A stretch of 64,000 bases of DNA from Rhodoferax sp. BLA1 (GTDB lineage: Bacteria > Pseudomonadota > Gammaproteobacteria > Burkholderiales > Burkholderiaceae_C). The position numbers and the translations under genes were made by a program. Shown here piece by piece: positions 1 through 8,909 of the stretch; positions within the stretch are counted from its first letter, which is position 1, and each line of letters begins with the position of its first letter. The stretch covers positions 186,001 through 250,000 of the forward strand of contig NZ_SZVI01000005.1 of the NCBI RefSeq assembly GCF_013416775.1, in the 5' to 3' direction. The notes under the pieces are model-generated. The model did no database searches, was not told the DNA's origin, and saw only the letters and a program-made list of their open reading frames with translations.

Positions 1-722
1 ATGATGGCGCCGTGGCCGGGGTAACGCACGGTCTTGTAGTCCAGCGTTTGCACCTTGCCTTTGAGTGTGTCGCACAGGGTGCCCAGACCGCCGGAGGTAT
101 TGAAGGCTTCGTACTCGGTGCCGTCCAGGCTGAAATGTTCCATGCCTTCGAGTGGCAGCACCTCGATCACGTTGCCGTCACGGATGGCTTCGCAGGGGTG
201 GCAATACTCGTTGATCAGGCCGTCCACACTCCAGGTCAGGTTGTATTTGAGCGAGTTGGTGGGGAAGGCAGGCAGCGCCCCCACGCGCATCTTGACCTCG
301 TGCAACTCGGTGAATTTGCGGCTCAGGTGGTGCGCCACGATGCCGATAAACCCCGGCGCCAGACCACACTGCGGCATGAAAGCGGTTTTGGCGCCTTCGG
401 CCAGGGCCATGATGCCGCGTGTGGCGGCCACGTCTTCGGTCAAATCAAAATAATGGCAACCAGCCGCCTTGGCCTGGGTTGCAACAGTGAGCGCCAGGTG
501 GTAGGGCAAGGCGTTGATGACGGCGTCATAACCCGTCATGCTGTTGCGCAATTCGTCCACGTCCGAGGTGTCGATCAGCGCGGTTTCCACCGGCAGATGG
601 GCCAGCGCCTTGAGCGCCACCACACTGCAATCGACCACCTTGACGGTGTAGTCACCACTCTTGGCCAACCAGGCCGCAATGGTTTGGCCGATGTGACCGG
701 CACCCATTAAAACAACACGCAT
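1..722 (-). CDS. Saccharopine dehydrogenase family protein, C-terminus cut by window edge
   Basis: An open frame of about 240 codons runs off the left edge, so the C-terminus is missing. The N-terminus MRVVLMGAGHIGQTIAAWLA is a Rossmann NAD(P)-binding fold (GAGHIG), followed by VDCS at the end of strand 2, as in the saccharopine dehydrogenase / lysine-metabolism oxidoreductase family. Members reduce or oxidise amino-acid-derived substrates in the cytoplasm; the substrate cannot be read from this sequence. The start is the ATG at 722. The gene is divergent from an Lrp-family regulator at 861, which suggests amino-acid-responsive control, possibly lysine catabolism (inference). Confidence 0.75.
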   Translation of the reverse strand, partial: MRVVLMGAGHIGQTIAAWLAKSGDYTVKVVDCSVVALKALAHLPVETALIDTSDVDELRNSMTGYDAVINALPYHLALTVATQAKAAGCHYFDLTEDVAATRGIMALAEGAKTAFMPQCGLAPGFIGIVAHHLSRKFTELHEVKMRVGALPAFPTNSLKYNLTWSVDGLINEYCHPCEAIRDGNVIEVLPLEGMEHFSLDGTEYEAFNTSGGLGTLCDTLKGKVQTLDYKTVRYPGHGAI

Positions 723-820
723 GACTTGCTCCTTAAACATCACCGAGATGCACCCAGTTTAGGTCTCCTGCGTGTCGAAAGTGGTGGCTTATTGGACAAA
801 ATCACGCTTGAAACAGACAC

Positions 821-841
821 TATGATGAATGTATTGTCATA
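821..841. promoter_or_regulatory. Imperfect palindrome, candidate Lrp-family operator
   Basis: The sequence TATGA-N11-TCATA lies 19 bases before the Lrp-family start at 861, in the divergent intergenic region. Lrp/AsnC regulators often bind AT-rich dyads of about this size near their own promoters. The assignment rests only on position and symmetry. Confidence 0.3.
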
Positions 842-860
842 ACGTCAAATTTATGAAACC

Positions 861-1322
861 ATGAGCCCAAACACCTTGCCCACACCTGTATTGCGCGACG
901 CGCTGGACCGCCAACTGCTGGCACTGTTGCAGCTCAACGCGCGTGAATCGGCCGCCAACCTGGCGCGCCAGTTGGGCACCGCGCGCACCACAGTGCTGTC
1001 GCGCCTGAACCGCCTGGAGCGCGAAGGCGTCATTGCCGGCTACACCGTGCGCCTGGCGCAGGACATGCTCAACCAGGGCTTGCAGGCTTTTGTGGGCCTG
1101 ACGGTGCAGCCCAAGGCCGGGCGTGGCATCGAGGAGCAGCTGCAACGTATGCCCGAAGTGCGCCAGCTGTGTGCGGTAAGTGGTGAGTTTGACTACGTGT
1201 TGCTGCTGCGCGCGGAGTCGGCAGTGCGGCTCAACACCCTGCTCGACGACATCCGCAACCTCGAAGGAGTGGTCAAAACCACCACCTCGGTAGCGCTGGC
1301 CTGGAAGATCGAGCGCACCTGA
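861..1322 (+). CDS. Lrp/AsnC family transcriptional regulator
   Basis: This 153-residue protein has the family's usual length and layout. An N-terminal helix-turn-helix (DRQLLALLQLNARESAANLARQLGTARTTVLSRLNRLEREGVI, about residues 15-57) is followed by the RAM effector-binding domain (about 65-150, with VSGEFDYVLLL). It is expected to bind DNA as a dimer or octamer and respond to an amino acid. It is transcribed divergently from the saccharopine-dehydrogenase-like gene, its most likely target. It is distinct from the second Lrp protein at 8910 beside putA. Confidence 0.9.
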   Translation: MSPNTLPTPVLRDALDRQLLALLQLNARESAANLARQLGTARTTVLSRLNRLEREGVIAGYTVRLAQDMLNQGLQAFVGLTVQPKAGRGIEEQLQRMPEVRQLCAVSGEFDYVLLLRAESAVRLNTLLDDIRNLEGVVKTTTSVALAWKIERT

Positions 1323-1387
1323 AGAGCGGCGGCCCCGCGCCAGCGCAGTGGTGCATCAGTGCACGCTCTAGCCTCTCGGTCCAACTT

Positions 1388-1404
1388 TTGGCACGTTCCT
1401 TGCA
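1388..1404 (+). promoter_or_regulatory. Sigma-54 (-24/-12) promoter before chemoreceptor gene
   Basis: TTGGCACGTTCCTTGCA matches the RpoN consensus TGGCACG-N4-TTGC at every conserved base, with GG and GC separated by 10 nt as required. It points toward the PAS chemoreceptor at 1484; transcription would start near 1416, leaving a leader of about 68 nt. No obvious enhancer-binding-protein site was recognised. Confidence 0.75.
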
Positions 1405-1483
1405 GAAAAAGTAAAATACTGTTTCGTTTTTTGCAAATCGTTGGAACAGGCCCCTGCCTGACATAACCGAGAGTCTTCCCGCC

Positions 1484-3031
1484 ATGCGTATCAACCTCCC
1501 CGTGAGCCAGCAGGAGTACCAGTTTCCAGCGGCCGAAACCCTGCTGTCGACCACCACGCCAAACGGCACTATCACCTACGCCAATGCTGCGTTTGTGCGC
1601 ACCAGCGGTTATGCGGTGCATGAGCTGATGGGCCAGCCGCACAATTTGGTGCGCCACCCGGACATGCCGGTGGAAGCCTTTGAGGACATGTGGCGCACCC
1701 TCAAAGAGGGGCAATCCTGGCGCGCGGTGGTGAAAAACCGGCGCCAGAACGGGGACCACTACTGGGTCTGCGCCAACGCCGCACCCATGCGGCGCAAAGG
1801 CCAGCTCACCGGGTATCTGTCGGTTCGCACCCATCCCCCGCGCCAAGAGATTGATGCCGCTGCCCAGCTCTATGCCCGTTTTAAAGCGGGTAAGGCTGGC
1901 GGGCTGGCGTTCCACCGGGGCTTGGTGGTGCGCACCGGTTTGATGCGCTGGGCCAGTACCCTGCAGCTGCTGCCCACCGCCTGGCGTGTGCGCTTGCCGC
2001 TGCTGGGCGTCGGGCTGCTCACCGGTTCGGTGCTGGTCGGCTCAGGCTTGGGCCCGACGGTGATGATGGCCAGTGCTGCGGCGCTGACGCTTAGCCTGTT
2101 GCTGGCCGATGTCTTCATTGAGCAGCAAATCACCACACCGCTGCGGCACATCAGGGTGGCTGCGCAACAGGTGGCGACCGGTGAATCGGCGCCCGACCTC
2201 AACCTCAACCGGGTGGACGACATTGGGCAAATCGCCCGCTCCGTCAACCAGTCCGGCCTGAACCTGCAGTCCCTGGTGGCCGATGTGTTTGAGCAGGCCT
2301 CGGGCGTGCAGGTGGCCAGCCAGGAAATTGCAGCGGCGGCCAGCGACCTCTCCAGCCGGACCGAGCAAGCAGCCTCCAACCTCGAAGAAACCGCTGCGGC
2401 CATGGAGCAGCAAACCGCCTCGGTCAAGCAAAACGCGGACACCGCCCTGCACGCCAGCTCCTTGGTGCAAAACGCCACCGAGGTGGTGGCCAAGGGTGGC
2501 AACAACATGGGCCAGGTGGATGCCACCATGGCACAAATCACCCGCTCCAGCCGCAAAATTGCCGACATCATCAGCGTGATTGACGGCATTGCCTTTCAGA
2601 CCAACATCCTGGCCTTGAACGCAGCGGTCGAGGCGGCCCGGGCCGGTGAACAGGGTCGGGGTTTTGCCGTGGTGGCCTCCGAAGTGCGCAGTCTGGCAGG
2701 CCGCTCGGCCGCAGCGGCCAAAGAGATCAAGGCCTTGATCGACGACTCGGTCAGCCAGGTCGAAAGTGGCTCAAAACTGGTGGCCCAGGCTGGCCAGACC
2801 ATGGCCGACGTGGTGAACCAAGTCAACCATGTCAACGACCTCATGCGCGAGATCACACTGGCCTCCAAAGAGCAGTCTCTGGGCATCTCACAAGTCGGTC
2901 AAGCAGTGGCCCAGCTCGATGACATGACACAACAAAACGCTGCCATGGTCGAAGAGAGCAGTGCGGCTGCGGCCAGCCTGGGTGAACAGGCCCAGCGGCT
3001 GGTGGGTGCGGTCAAGGTGTTCTCGTCATAG
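1484..3031 (+). CDS. Methyl-accepting chemotaxis protein with N-terminal PAS domain (Aer-like)
   Basis: This 515-residue chemoreceptor starts with a PAS domain (about residues 10-110, containing [16 protein letters not shown] and VRHPDMP), as in the redox sensor Aer. Hydrophobic segments follow at about 165-210, then a HAMP-like linker and a C-terminal signalling domain. The highly conserved hairpin [20 protein letters not shown] and [18 protein letters not shown] is intact, so it should couple to CheW/CheA. It lacks a periplasmic ligand domain, so it probably senses internal redox or energy state (inference from Aer). It lies behind a sigma-54-type promoter, and arginase follows within 20 bases. 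Confidence 0.92.
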   Translation: MRINLPVSQQEYQFPAAETLLSTTTPNGTITYANAAFVRTSGYAVHELMGQPHNLVRHPDMPVEAFEDMWRTLKEGQSWRAVVKNRRQNGDHYWVCANAAPMRRKGQLTGYLSVRTHPPRQEIDAAAQLYARFKAGKAGGLAFHRGLVVRTGLMRWASTLQLLPTAWRVRLPLLGVGLLTGSVLVGSGLGPTVMMASAAALTLSLLLADVFIEQQITTPLRHIRVAAQQVATGESAPDLNLNRVDDIGQIARSVNQSGLNLQSLVADVFEQASGVQVASQEIAAAASDLSSRTEQAASNLEETAAAMEQQTASVKQNADTALHASSLVQNATEVVAKGGNNMGQVDATMAQITRSSRKIADIISVIDGIAFQTNILALNAAVEAARAGEQGRGFAVVASEVRSLAGRSAAAAKEIKALIDDSVSQVESGSKLVAQAGQTMADVVNQVNHVNDLMREITLASKEQSLGISQVGQAVAQLDDMTQQNAAMVEESSAAAASLGEQAQRLVGAVKVFSS

Positions 3032-3050
3032 CGAGGTACAGTGCGACCCC

Positions 3051-3974
3051 ATGACAAACCCTATTTCCCTCATTGGAGCACCGACCGACATTGGCGCGGG
3101 TAGCCGTGGTGCCAGCATGGGCCCCGAAGCCCTGCGTGTGGCCAACATCATCCCGGTGTTACAGAGCCACGGCCTGGATGTGATCGACCGGGGCAACCTG
3201 AGCGGCCCCAGCAACCCCTGGTTGCCGCCGGTGGATGGCTACCGCCATCTGGACCAGGTGGTGGCCTGGAACCAAGCGGTGCACAACGCGGTGTATGCCG
3301 AGCTGCAGCAAAATCGCCTGCCGATCTTGCTCGGCGGTGACCACTGCCTGGGCCTGGGCTCAATCAGCGCGGTGGCGCGGCATTGCCGCGACGTGGGCAA
3401 GAAGTTACGTGTGTTGTGGCTGGACGCCCACGCCGACTTCAATACCAACGCCTTGACCCCCAGCGGCAACATCCACGGCATGCCGGTGGCCTGCCTGTGC
3501 GGTTACGGGCCGGACGTGCTGACCCGCATCGGCGGCCAGGTGCCTGCGATCAACCCCAAATGGGTGCGCCAGATTGGCATCCGCAGCGTCGACGAAGGTG
3601 AAAAGCGCCTGGTGCACGAAGCCGGTCTCGATGTGTTTGACATGCGTTTCATCGACGAGATGGGCATGCGTGCCGCGATGGAGCTGGCACTGGCGCTGGT
3701 GGACGCCAACACCCACCTGCATGTGAGTTTTGACGTGGACTTTCTCGACCCCGACATCGCGCCAGGTGTTGGCACCACGGTGCGTGGTGGCCCGACCTAC
3801 CGTGAGGCCCAGCTGTGTATGGAGATGATCGCCGACACCGGCCGCCTGGCCTCACTCGACGTGATGGAGCTCAACCCGGCCTTTGATGTGCGCAACAAGA
3901 CCGCCGAGGTCGCGGTGGACCTGATCGAGTCGCTGTTTGGCAAAAGCACCCTGATGCGCAAAACGGCTGCCTGA
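3051..3974 (+). CDS. rocF: Arginase
   Basis: The protein hydrolyses L-arginine to ornithine and urea using a binuclear manganese centre. The metal ligands are visible in GGDHCLGLGS, DAHADFN and SFDVDFLDPDIAPGVGT. The GNIHGMP segment and the GGPTYREA segment favour arginase over agmatinase. The ATG at 3051 gives 307 residues, the normal length; a further-upstream in-frame ATG at 2961 would overlap the chemoreceptor gene and add 30 residues without homology. It may be co-transcribed with the chemoreceptor. Together with putA it suggests catabolism of arginine and proline. Confidence 0.9.
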   Translation: MTNPISLIGAPTDIGAGSRGASMGPEALRVANIIPVLQSHGLDVIDRGNLSGPSNPWLPPVDGYRHLDQVVAWNQAVHNAVYAELQQNRLPILLGGDHCLGLGSISAVARHCRDVGKKLRVLWLDAHADFNTNALTPSGNIHGMPVACLCGYGPDVLTRIGGQVPAINPKWVRQIGIRSVDEGEKRLVHEAGLDVFDMRFIDEMGMRAAMELALALVDANTHLHVSFDVDFLDPDIAPGVGTTVRGGPTYREAQLCMEMIADTGRLASLDVMELNPAFDVRNKTAEVAVDLIESLFGKSTLMRKTAA

Positions 3975-3987
3975 GCGCGGCGCTCAG
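3971..3987. terminator. Short hairpin spanning two convergent stop codons
   Basis: CTGAGCGC and GCGCTCAG form a perfect 8-bp dyad around one central base, overlapping the stop codons of arginase (+) and the second chemoreceptor (-). The one-base centre means the real hairpin would use fewer pairs. It has no T tract, so its use as a bidirectional terminator is tentative. Confidence 0.35.
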
Positions 3988-5612
3988 AAGCTTTCCCATT
4001 CACCCTCAGACGAAGCTGCTGGCTTGTCTGCGGGTTTCACCGGGGCTGGGGTGTGGCTGATCTGTGAGACGCCGGGCCGAACCGAGGGCGGTTTGGTGGC
4101 GACAGACAACTTGGCGCGGGGTGCAGGTGCAGCCACGGATTTGACGCTCACCTGGCGTGGGGCTTGCTGCACAGGCGTTGCCCGGTCGGAGGTTGCGCCT
4201 GTGCTGGACTTGAACACCGCCACGGTTTGCACCAGCTCCTGGGCCTGTGTGCGCAAACCACCCGCAGCCGCAGCCATCTGTTCTACCAGCGCCGCGTTTT
4301 GCTGCGTGGCTTGGTCCATTTGTGTCACTGCTTCGCTGACACTGGCCACACCGGAGGCCTGTTCACTGCTGGCGGCACTGATCTCACCCATGATGTCGGT
4401 CACGCGGCGGATAGCGTCAACCACCTCGGTCATGGTGGTGCCAGCCTGGTCGACCAGCGTGCTGCCCAGCTCCACCCGCTCCACACTGGTATTGATCAGG
4501 GTCTTGATTTCCTTGGCGGCCTCGGCACTGCGACCGGCCAAGCTGCGCACTTCAGAGGCGACCACGGCAAAACCGCGGCCCTGTTCACCAGCCCGGGCGG
4601 CCTCAACCGCCGCATTCAAGGCCAGGATGTTGGTCTGGAAAGCAATGCCGTCAATCACACTGATGATGTCGCCAATCTTGCGCGAGGCTTCGTTGATGCG
4701 GCGCATGGTCTCTACCACCTGTCCAACCACCTGCCCGCCCTGGGCCGCCACACTGCTGGCGTTCATGGCCAGCTGGTTGGCTTGGCGGGCGTTGTCGGCA
4801 GACTGGGTGACGATCTGGGTCAGGCTGGCCATGCTGCTGGCAGTGCGCTGCAAGTTGCTGGCGGTCTGCTCGGTGCGGTCGCTCAGGTCCTGGTTACCAC
4901 TGGCTATTTCGGCGGCAGCCAGCTCAATGCTGTGGGAGCCGGTGCGTACCGACGACACCGCCACGTCCATGCGCTCCAAAGTGGTCTTGAGCGCCTGGCT
5001 GGAAGGCGTGCCTGTGGCAACCCCGGACACATTGAGCAAGATGCCATCGGTCTGGTTGATGCGAGAGACCAGCACCGCCAACTCTTCCCCGGCCTGCGCG
5101 GCACGCGCCATGCCGGTCACCAGCACAATTTCGACGCCCGACTGCACCACCACATACACCGCGTGCAGGACAATGACCTTGAAGTTGGGTTCTGTCAGGC
5201 AGTACAGGCCATAACCTGCCGCTTGCAGGCGGTCAAACAACACATGGTGCACCGCGTACATGGCCGCGCCGAAAACGATGATGCGCCAGTCCCGGTACAC
5301 CAGCAACAGTGCCAAGGTGACGAACACCCCAAAGTGGAACTCCAGCATGCCTTGTGCCAGCTGGATATGCAACACCACCAAGCCCACCAGCACAAAGGTC
5401 AGCACAAAACGGCTCAGCGTCGTGCCTTTGGCGCTGGCATACACCACACCCGCCAGCAACACAAAAGCCATTGTTCCACCCACCGCGAGCGCGGTATCCA
5501 CAAACTGTGCGCCCAGAATCAGCGCCGCTACCGCGCTGAGCCCAATGGCCAGCAAAATGATCCGGTCACCAAACGTGTCTACCGGTGTTGTGTTTGCCGC
5601 GTTGTGGGTCAT
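3984..5612 (-). CDS. Methyl-accepting chemotaxis protein with multi-helix membrane sensor
   Basis: The 542-residue protein has about five or six membrane helices in its N-terminal third, with several histidines in or near them ([26 protein letters not shown]). A cytoplasmic signalling domain with the canonical [20 protein letters not shown] hairpin follows. The C-terminal tail is rich in proline and alanine and ends SSEGEWESF, resembling a CheR/CheB-docking pentapeptide tail. The ATG at 5612 has a good ribosome-binding site (CAGGAGACAGAC) and lies downstream of a sigma-54-like promoter; an earlier ATG at 5666 would overlap that promoter. The ligand is unknown. Confidence 0.9.
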   Translation of the reverse strand: MTHNAANTTPVDTFGDRIILLAIGLSAVAALILGAQFVDTALAVGGTMAFVLLAGVVYASAKGTTLSRFVLTFVLVGLVVLHIQLAQGMLEFHFGVFVTLALLLVYRDWRIIVFGAAMYAVHHVLFDRLQAAGYGLYCLTEPNFKVIVLHAVYVVVQSGVEIVLVTGMARAAQAGEELAVLVSRINQTDGILLNVSGVATGTPSSQALKTTLERMDVAVSSVRTGSHSIELAAAEIASGNQDLSDRTEQTASNLQRTASSMASLTQIVTQSADNARQANQLAMNASSVAAQGGQVVGQVVETMRRINEASRKIGDIISVIDGIAFQTNILALNAAVEAARAGEQGRGFAVVASEVRSLAGRSAEAAKEIKTLINTSVERVELGSTLVDQAGTTMTEVVDAIRRVTDIMGEISAASSEQASGVASVSEAVTQMDQATQQNAALVEQMAAAAGGLRTQAQELVQTVAVFKSSTGATSDRATPVQQAPRQVSVKSVAAPAPRAKLSVATKPPSVRPGVSQISHTPAPVKPADKPAASSEGEWESF

Positions 5613-5661
5613 GTCTGTCTCCTGGGTATGCCGGTGGGTGGCCAGGTGCCACCATCCGTTT

Positions 5662-5677
5662 TGCACGGACTATGCCA
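5662..5677 (-). promoter_or_regulatory. Sigma-54-like promoter before second chemoreceptor
   Basis: On the minus strand TGGCATAGTCCGTGCA has GG-N10-GC spacing and close agreement with TGGCAC-N5-TTGCA. It lies about 50 bases before the ATG at 5612. It matches less exactly than the site at 1388, but both chemoreceptors in the window carry one. Confidence 0.5.
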
Positions 5678-5739
5678 CAACAACCACCCCCTCGTGGGCG
5701 CCCCAGACGCCCCGGCTCAGGCGCTGCGCCCCCTATTCC

Positions 5740-8700
5740 TCACCCCGCCAACAAGGCCGCGTTGCCCCCCGCCGCTGTGGTGTTGATGGTGATGGTCTGT
5801 TCGGCGCAGAAGCGGTACAGGTAGTGCGGGCCACCGGCTTTGGGGCCGGTGCCTGACAGGCCTTCGCCGCCGAACGGTTGCACACCCACCACCGCGCCAA
5901 TCTGGTTGCGGTTGATGTAGACGTTGCCGATGTGGGCTGCGTGCGCCAGGGCTTGAGCGCGGCTGTCGATGCGGGTCTGGATGCCAATCGTCAGGCCATA
6001 ACCGAGTCCATTGATCTGTTCAATCACCTTGAGCGGGTCACTGGTCCAGCGCACGATGTGGAGCACCGGACCGAAAATTTCCTGCTTCAGGTCGCTGATG
6101 TTCGCCACCTCATAGGCTTGCGGCGCAATCAAGTTTGCTACCTTGCTGGTAGCTGCTTGTCCTTTTCCTGATTGGGCTGGAAGGCGTTTTGCCTCTACAT
6201 CCAAGCGTTGCAGCTGCTGCTGGATACCGGCAAAGGCCTCGGCGTCGATCACCGGGCCCAGGTCGGTGGCCAGGTCGGCCGGGTCGCCCACCACCAGTTC
6301 GCGTGCGGCGCCGCAGATCATCTCGATCACATGGTCGGCAATTTCCTCATGCAGACACAGCAGGCGCAACGCCGAGCAGCGCTGGCCCGCACTGCGGAAC
6401 GCGGATTGCATCACCACGTCACACACTTGCTCAGGCAGCGCGGTGCTGTCGACCAACATGGCGTTGATGCCACCGGTTTCGGCGATCAGCGGCACGATCG
6501 GGCCGTCTTTGGCGGCCAGGGTCCGGTTGATGGTTTTGGCAACCTGGGTGCTGCCGGTGAACACCACACCGGCCACGCCGGGTGCTGCCACCAGGGCGGC
6601 ACCGACGGTCTCACCCGGGCCGTGCAAGAGCTGCAGCGCGCCTTCGGGCACGCCAGCGGCGTGCATCAGTTTGACCATCGCCAGCGCCACACCAGGGGTT
6701 TGTTCGGCCGGTTTGGCCAACACGGTGTTGCCGGTGACCAGGGCGGCGGCGATCTGGCCGGTGAAGATGGCCAGCGGGAAGTTCCAGGGGCTGATACAAA
6801 CCCAGGCACCACGGCCCGTCAAAAACAGCTCGTTGCTCTCACCGGTGATGCCCAGCATGGTGTTGCCCTCTTTGCCCGGCAAGGTTTGCGGCTGCATGAT
6901 GGCCTCGGCCTGGGCAGCGTAATAACGCAGGAAGTCGATGGCTTCGCGCACCTCGCTGATCGCGTCGTTCCAGGTCTTGAAAGCTTCCTTGACCAACAGG
7001 GCGCAGAACTGCGGCAGCTGGGTTTGCAGCGCATCGGCAGATTGGCGCAGCGTGGCAGCGCGCTCAGTTACCGGTATTTTGCTCCATGTTTTGTAGCTGC
7101 TAGTGCTTATTGATAAAGGGCCGGAGACCAATTTGGCATCAAACACTGGCACACTGGGCACCTGCGTGCTGGCGTAGGCGGCCAACAGGCTGTCGCGCAT
7201 CGCGGGCACGGTCAGGTCCAGACCGGCGCTGTTGGGACGCTGTGTGCCAAACAAAGCCAATGGCAGAGGCAGCGACGGATGGGGTTCCTGGCGCAGCGGT
7301 GAGACCAGCAGCTCAGCAACCGGCAGGGTTTCATCAGCAAGCTGGTGCACAAACGAGGAGTTGGCACCGTTTTCCAGCAGGCGGCGCACCAGGTAGGCCA
7401 GCAAATCCTTGTGGGCGCCGACCGGCGCGTAGACGCGGCAGGCGATCTGCGGGTTTTTCAGCACCTCGTCATGGATGCCTTCGCCCATGCCGTGCAGGCG
7501 CTGCAATTCGAAGGGCGAACCCGTTTTCTCGGCCATCTGCAGGATTGCGGCGATGGTGGCGGCGTTGTGGCTGGCAAATTGCGGGTAGAGCGCGTCGGGC
7601 GACTCCAGCAGGGCCTTGGCGCAGGCCAGGTAGGACACGTCGGTGTGGTGTTTGTGGGTGAACACCGGGTAGTGCGGCAGGCCCAACTCCTGGGCGCGTT
7701 TGATCTCGGCGTCCCAATACGCGCCCTTGACCAGGCGGCACATCAGGCGCAGCTTGTACTGGCGCGCCAGGGCAATCACATGCTGGACCAACTCCTGCGC
7801 ATTGGTCTGGTACGACTGCATCGCCAGGCCAAAACCGCGCCATTGCGGGCACTGCTCGGCCACCTTGGCCAGCAGCGCCTCAAACACCGCCAACGAGAGT
7901 TCCAGCCGGTCCACCTCTTCGGCGTCAATGGTCAGGTTGATGTTGGCGCGCGCCGCCTGTTCACACAAACCCCAGACGCGCGGCACCAGCTCGGCCAAAA
8001 CCCGGTCCACCTGGGCGTATTCATAACGCGGGTGCAAGGCGCTGAGTTTGATGGATATGCCGTCATTGTCCTCACAAGCCCTTGTTGGGCTTGAGGTGGT
8101 AGCTATTGCAGCAATAGCATTCTGATAACTCTTCAAATGGTTCAGCGCATCGGCATCGGTGCGTGAGCCTTCACCCAGCATGTCGTAGCTGTAGCGCAGG
8201 TTGGGCGTCTTCTTTTTGGCCGACACCGCCTCGGACATGCCCTCGGCCATGGTCTGGCCCAGCACAAACTGGCGGCCCAGCAACTGCACCGCACGCAAAG
8301 TCGCAGCCACCACGGTGCGCGCGCCCAGCTTGGCCAGCAGACCGGGTTCACCGGTCTTGTCACCGACCGTGGGCAGGAAGTGTTTGCTCAGCGCGATGGC
8401 GGTGCTCGACAGGCGCGAGATCACCTTGTCGCTGCTGCCCTCAAAATCCGCGCGGCCCAGCTGGTCGGCGGTCAGCGCGATGGCGGTCTCGGCATCGGGC
8501 ACACGCAGCAGGGCTTCGGCAAGACGCATCAGGGCCAGGCCCTCGGCGCTGCTGATCGGGTACTCCTTGAGCAGGCTCTCCATCGCCCAGAACGGGGGCG
8601 GGTTGTCGCGCACCGCCTGCACCCAGGGTGCGGCCACGCGGGCCACGGCCACCCAGTCCAGCGCTTGGCCCAGGGAAGTCAACCGCTGGGCAACGATGGC

Positions 8701-8745
8701 GGCTTCGGGACGGTACGGTTCAGGCAAGCGTTGGGTCAACAACAT
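5740..8745 (-). CDS. putA: Bifunctional proline dehydrogenase / P5C dehydrogenase
   Basis: PutA oxidises proline to glutamate in two steps: FAD-dependent proline dehydrogenase, then NAD-dependent L-glutamate gamma-semialdehyde dehydrogenase. The 1001-residue protein has the PRODH barrel in the first half (GISIKLSALHPRYEYAQ, VKGAYWDAEIKRAQELGL) and the aldehyde dehydrogenase in the second (ISPWNFPLAIFTGQ, catalytic Cys in AFRSAGQRCSALR, Glu in AETGG). It lacks the ribbon-helix-helix DNA-binding domain of E. coli PutA and the long C-terminal extension, so it is a shorter bifunctional type. Control probably comes from the divergent Lrp-family gene at 8910. Three degenerate copies of the dispersed palindromic repeat lie in frame at 6137-6192, 7081-7137 and 8071-8118, at loops or the interdomain linker. 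Confidence 0.95.
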   Translation of the reverse strand: MLLTQRLPEPYRPEAAIVAQRLTSLGQALDWVAVARVAAPWVQAVRDNPPPFWAMESLLKEYPISSAEGLALMRLAEALLRVPDAETAIALTADQLGRADFEGSSDKVISRLSSTAIALSKHFLPTVGDKTGEPGLLAKLGARTVVAATLRAVQLLGRQFVLGQTMAEGMSEAVSAKKKTPNLRYSYDMLGEGSRTDADALNHLKSYQNAIAAIATTSSPTRACEDNDGISIKLSALHPRYEYAQVDRVLAELVPRVWGLCEQAARANINLTIDAEEVDRLELSLAVFEALLAKVAEQCPQWRGFGLAMQSYQTNAQELVQHVIALARQYKLRLMCRLVKGAYWDAEIKRAQELGLPHYPVFTHKHHTDVSYLACAKALLESPDALYPQFASHNAATIAAILQMAEKTGSPFELQRLHGMGEGIHDEVLKNPQIACRVYAPVGAHKDLLAYLVRRLLENGANSSFVHQLADETLPVAELLVSPLRQEPHPSLPLPLALFGTQRPNSAGLDLTVPAMRDSLLAAYASTQVPSVPVFDAKLVSGPLSISTSSYKTWSKIPVTERAATLRQSADALQTQLPQFCALLVKEAFKTWNDAISEVREAIDFLRYYAAQAEAIMQPQTLPGKEGNTMLGITGESNELFLTGRGAWVCISPWNFPLAIFTGQIAAALVTGNTVLAKPAEQTPGVALAMVKLMHAAGVPEGALQLLHGPGETVGAALVAAPGVAGVVFTGSTQVAKTINRTLAAKDGPIVPLIAETGGINAMLVDSTALPEQVCDVVMQSAFRSAGQRCSALRLLCLHEEIADHVIEMICGAARELVVGDPADLATDLGPVIDAEAFAGIQQQLQRLDVEAKRLPAQSGKGQAATSKVANLIAPQAYEVANISDLKQEIFGPVLHIVRWTSDPLKVIEQINGLGYGLTIGIQTRIDSRAQALAHAAHIGNVYINRNQIGAVVGVQPFGGEGLSGTGPKAGGPHYLYRFCAEQTITINTTAAGGNAALLAG
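6137..6192 (-). repeat. Dispersed palindromic repeat inside putA (P5CDH domain)
   Basis: Read on the minus strand, GCAAAACGCCTTCCAGCCC-AATCAGG...GCAGCTACCAGC aligns base by base with the intergenic copy at 62344-62393 (GCAAATTGGCTTTTAGCCC-AATCAGA...TAGCTATCAAAA). It encodes part of AKRLPAQSGKGQAATSKVA, a surface-loop position, without breaking the frame. Confidence 0.6.
7081..7137 (-). repeat. Dispersed palindromic repeat inside putA (interdomain linker)
   Basis: The minus strand reads GCCAAATTGGTCTCCGGCCC-TTTATCAATAAGC-ACTAGCAGCTACAAAA, a clear relative of the intergenic repeat core (TCTAGCCCTTAT...ATAAGGGCTGATAGCTA). It encodes DAKLVSGPLSISTSSYKTWSK in the linker between the two catalytic domains. 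Confidence 0.7.
8071..8118 (-). repeat. Dispersed palindromic repeat inside putA (PRODH domain)
   Basis: The minus strand carries AATAGCTACCAC-CTCAAGCCC-AAC-AAGGGCTTGTGAGG, matching the repeat's TAGCTA motif and its CCC/GGG palindromic arms. It encodes AIATTSSPTRACEDN, just before the conserved GISIKLSALHPRY segment, where PutA proteins vary in length. Confidence 0.55.
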
Positions 8746-8909
8746 GGGGAAAACTCCGGCAACAAATAAAAGCGCTATGTTGTCGGTTTATTCGGTGAAT
8801 TTTTCACTTTATTTTTGATTTGATATAGTGATTCATTCATCTATCCGGCGTTACCAGGCATGTTTAGACGCTCTGACCGCCACTGAGACAAGACAAATCC
8901 CCGAACACC

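Noticed and set aside
4164..5786. 540-codon plus-strand frame
   Set aside because: Lies opposite the second chemoreceptor, whose signalling domain is unmistakable.
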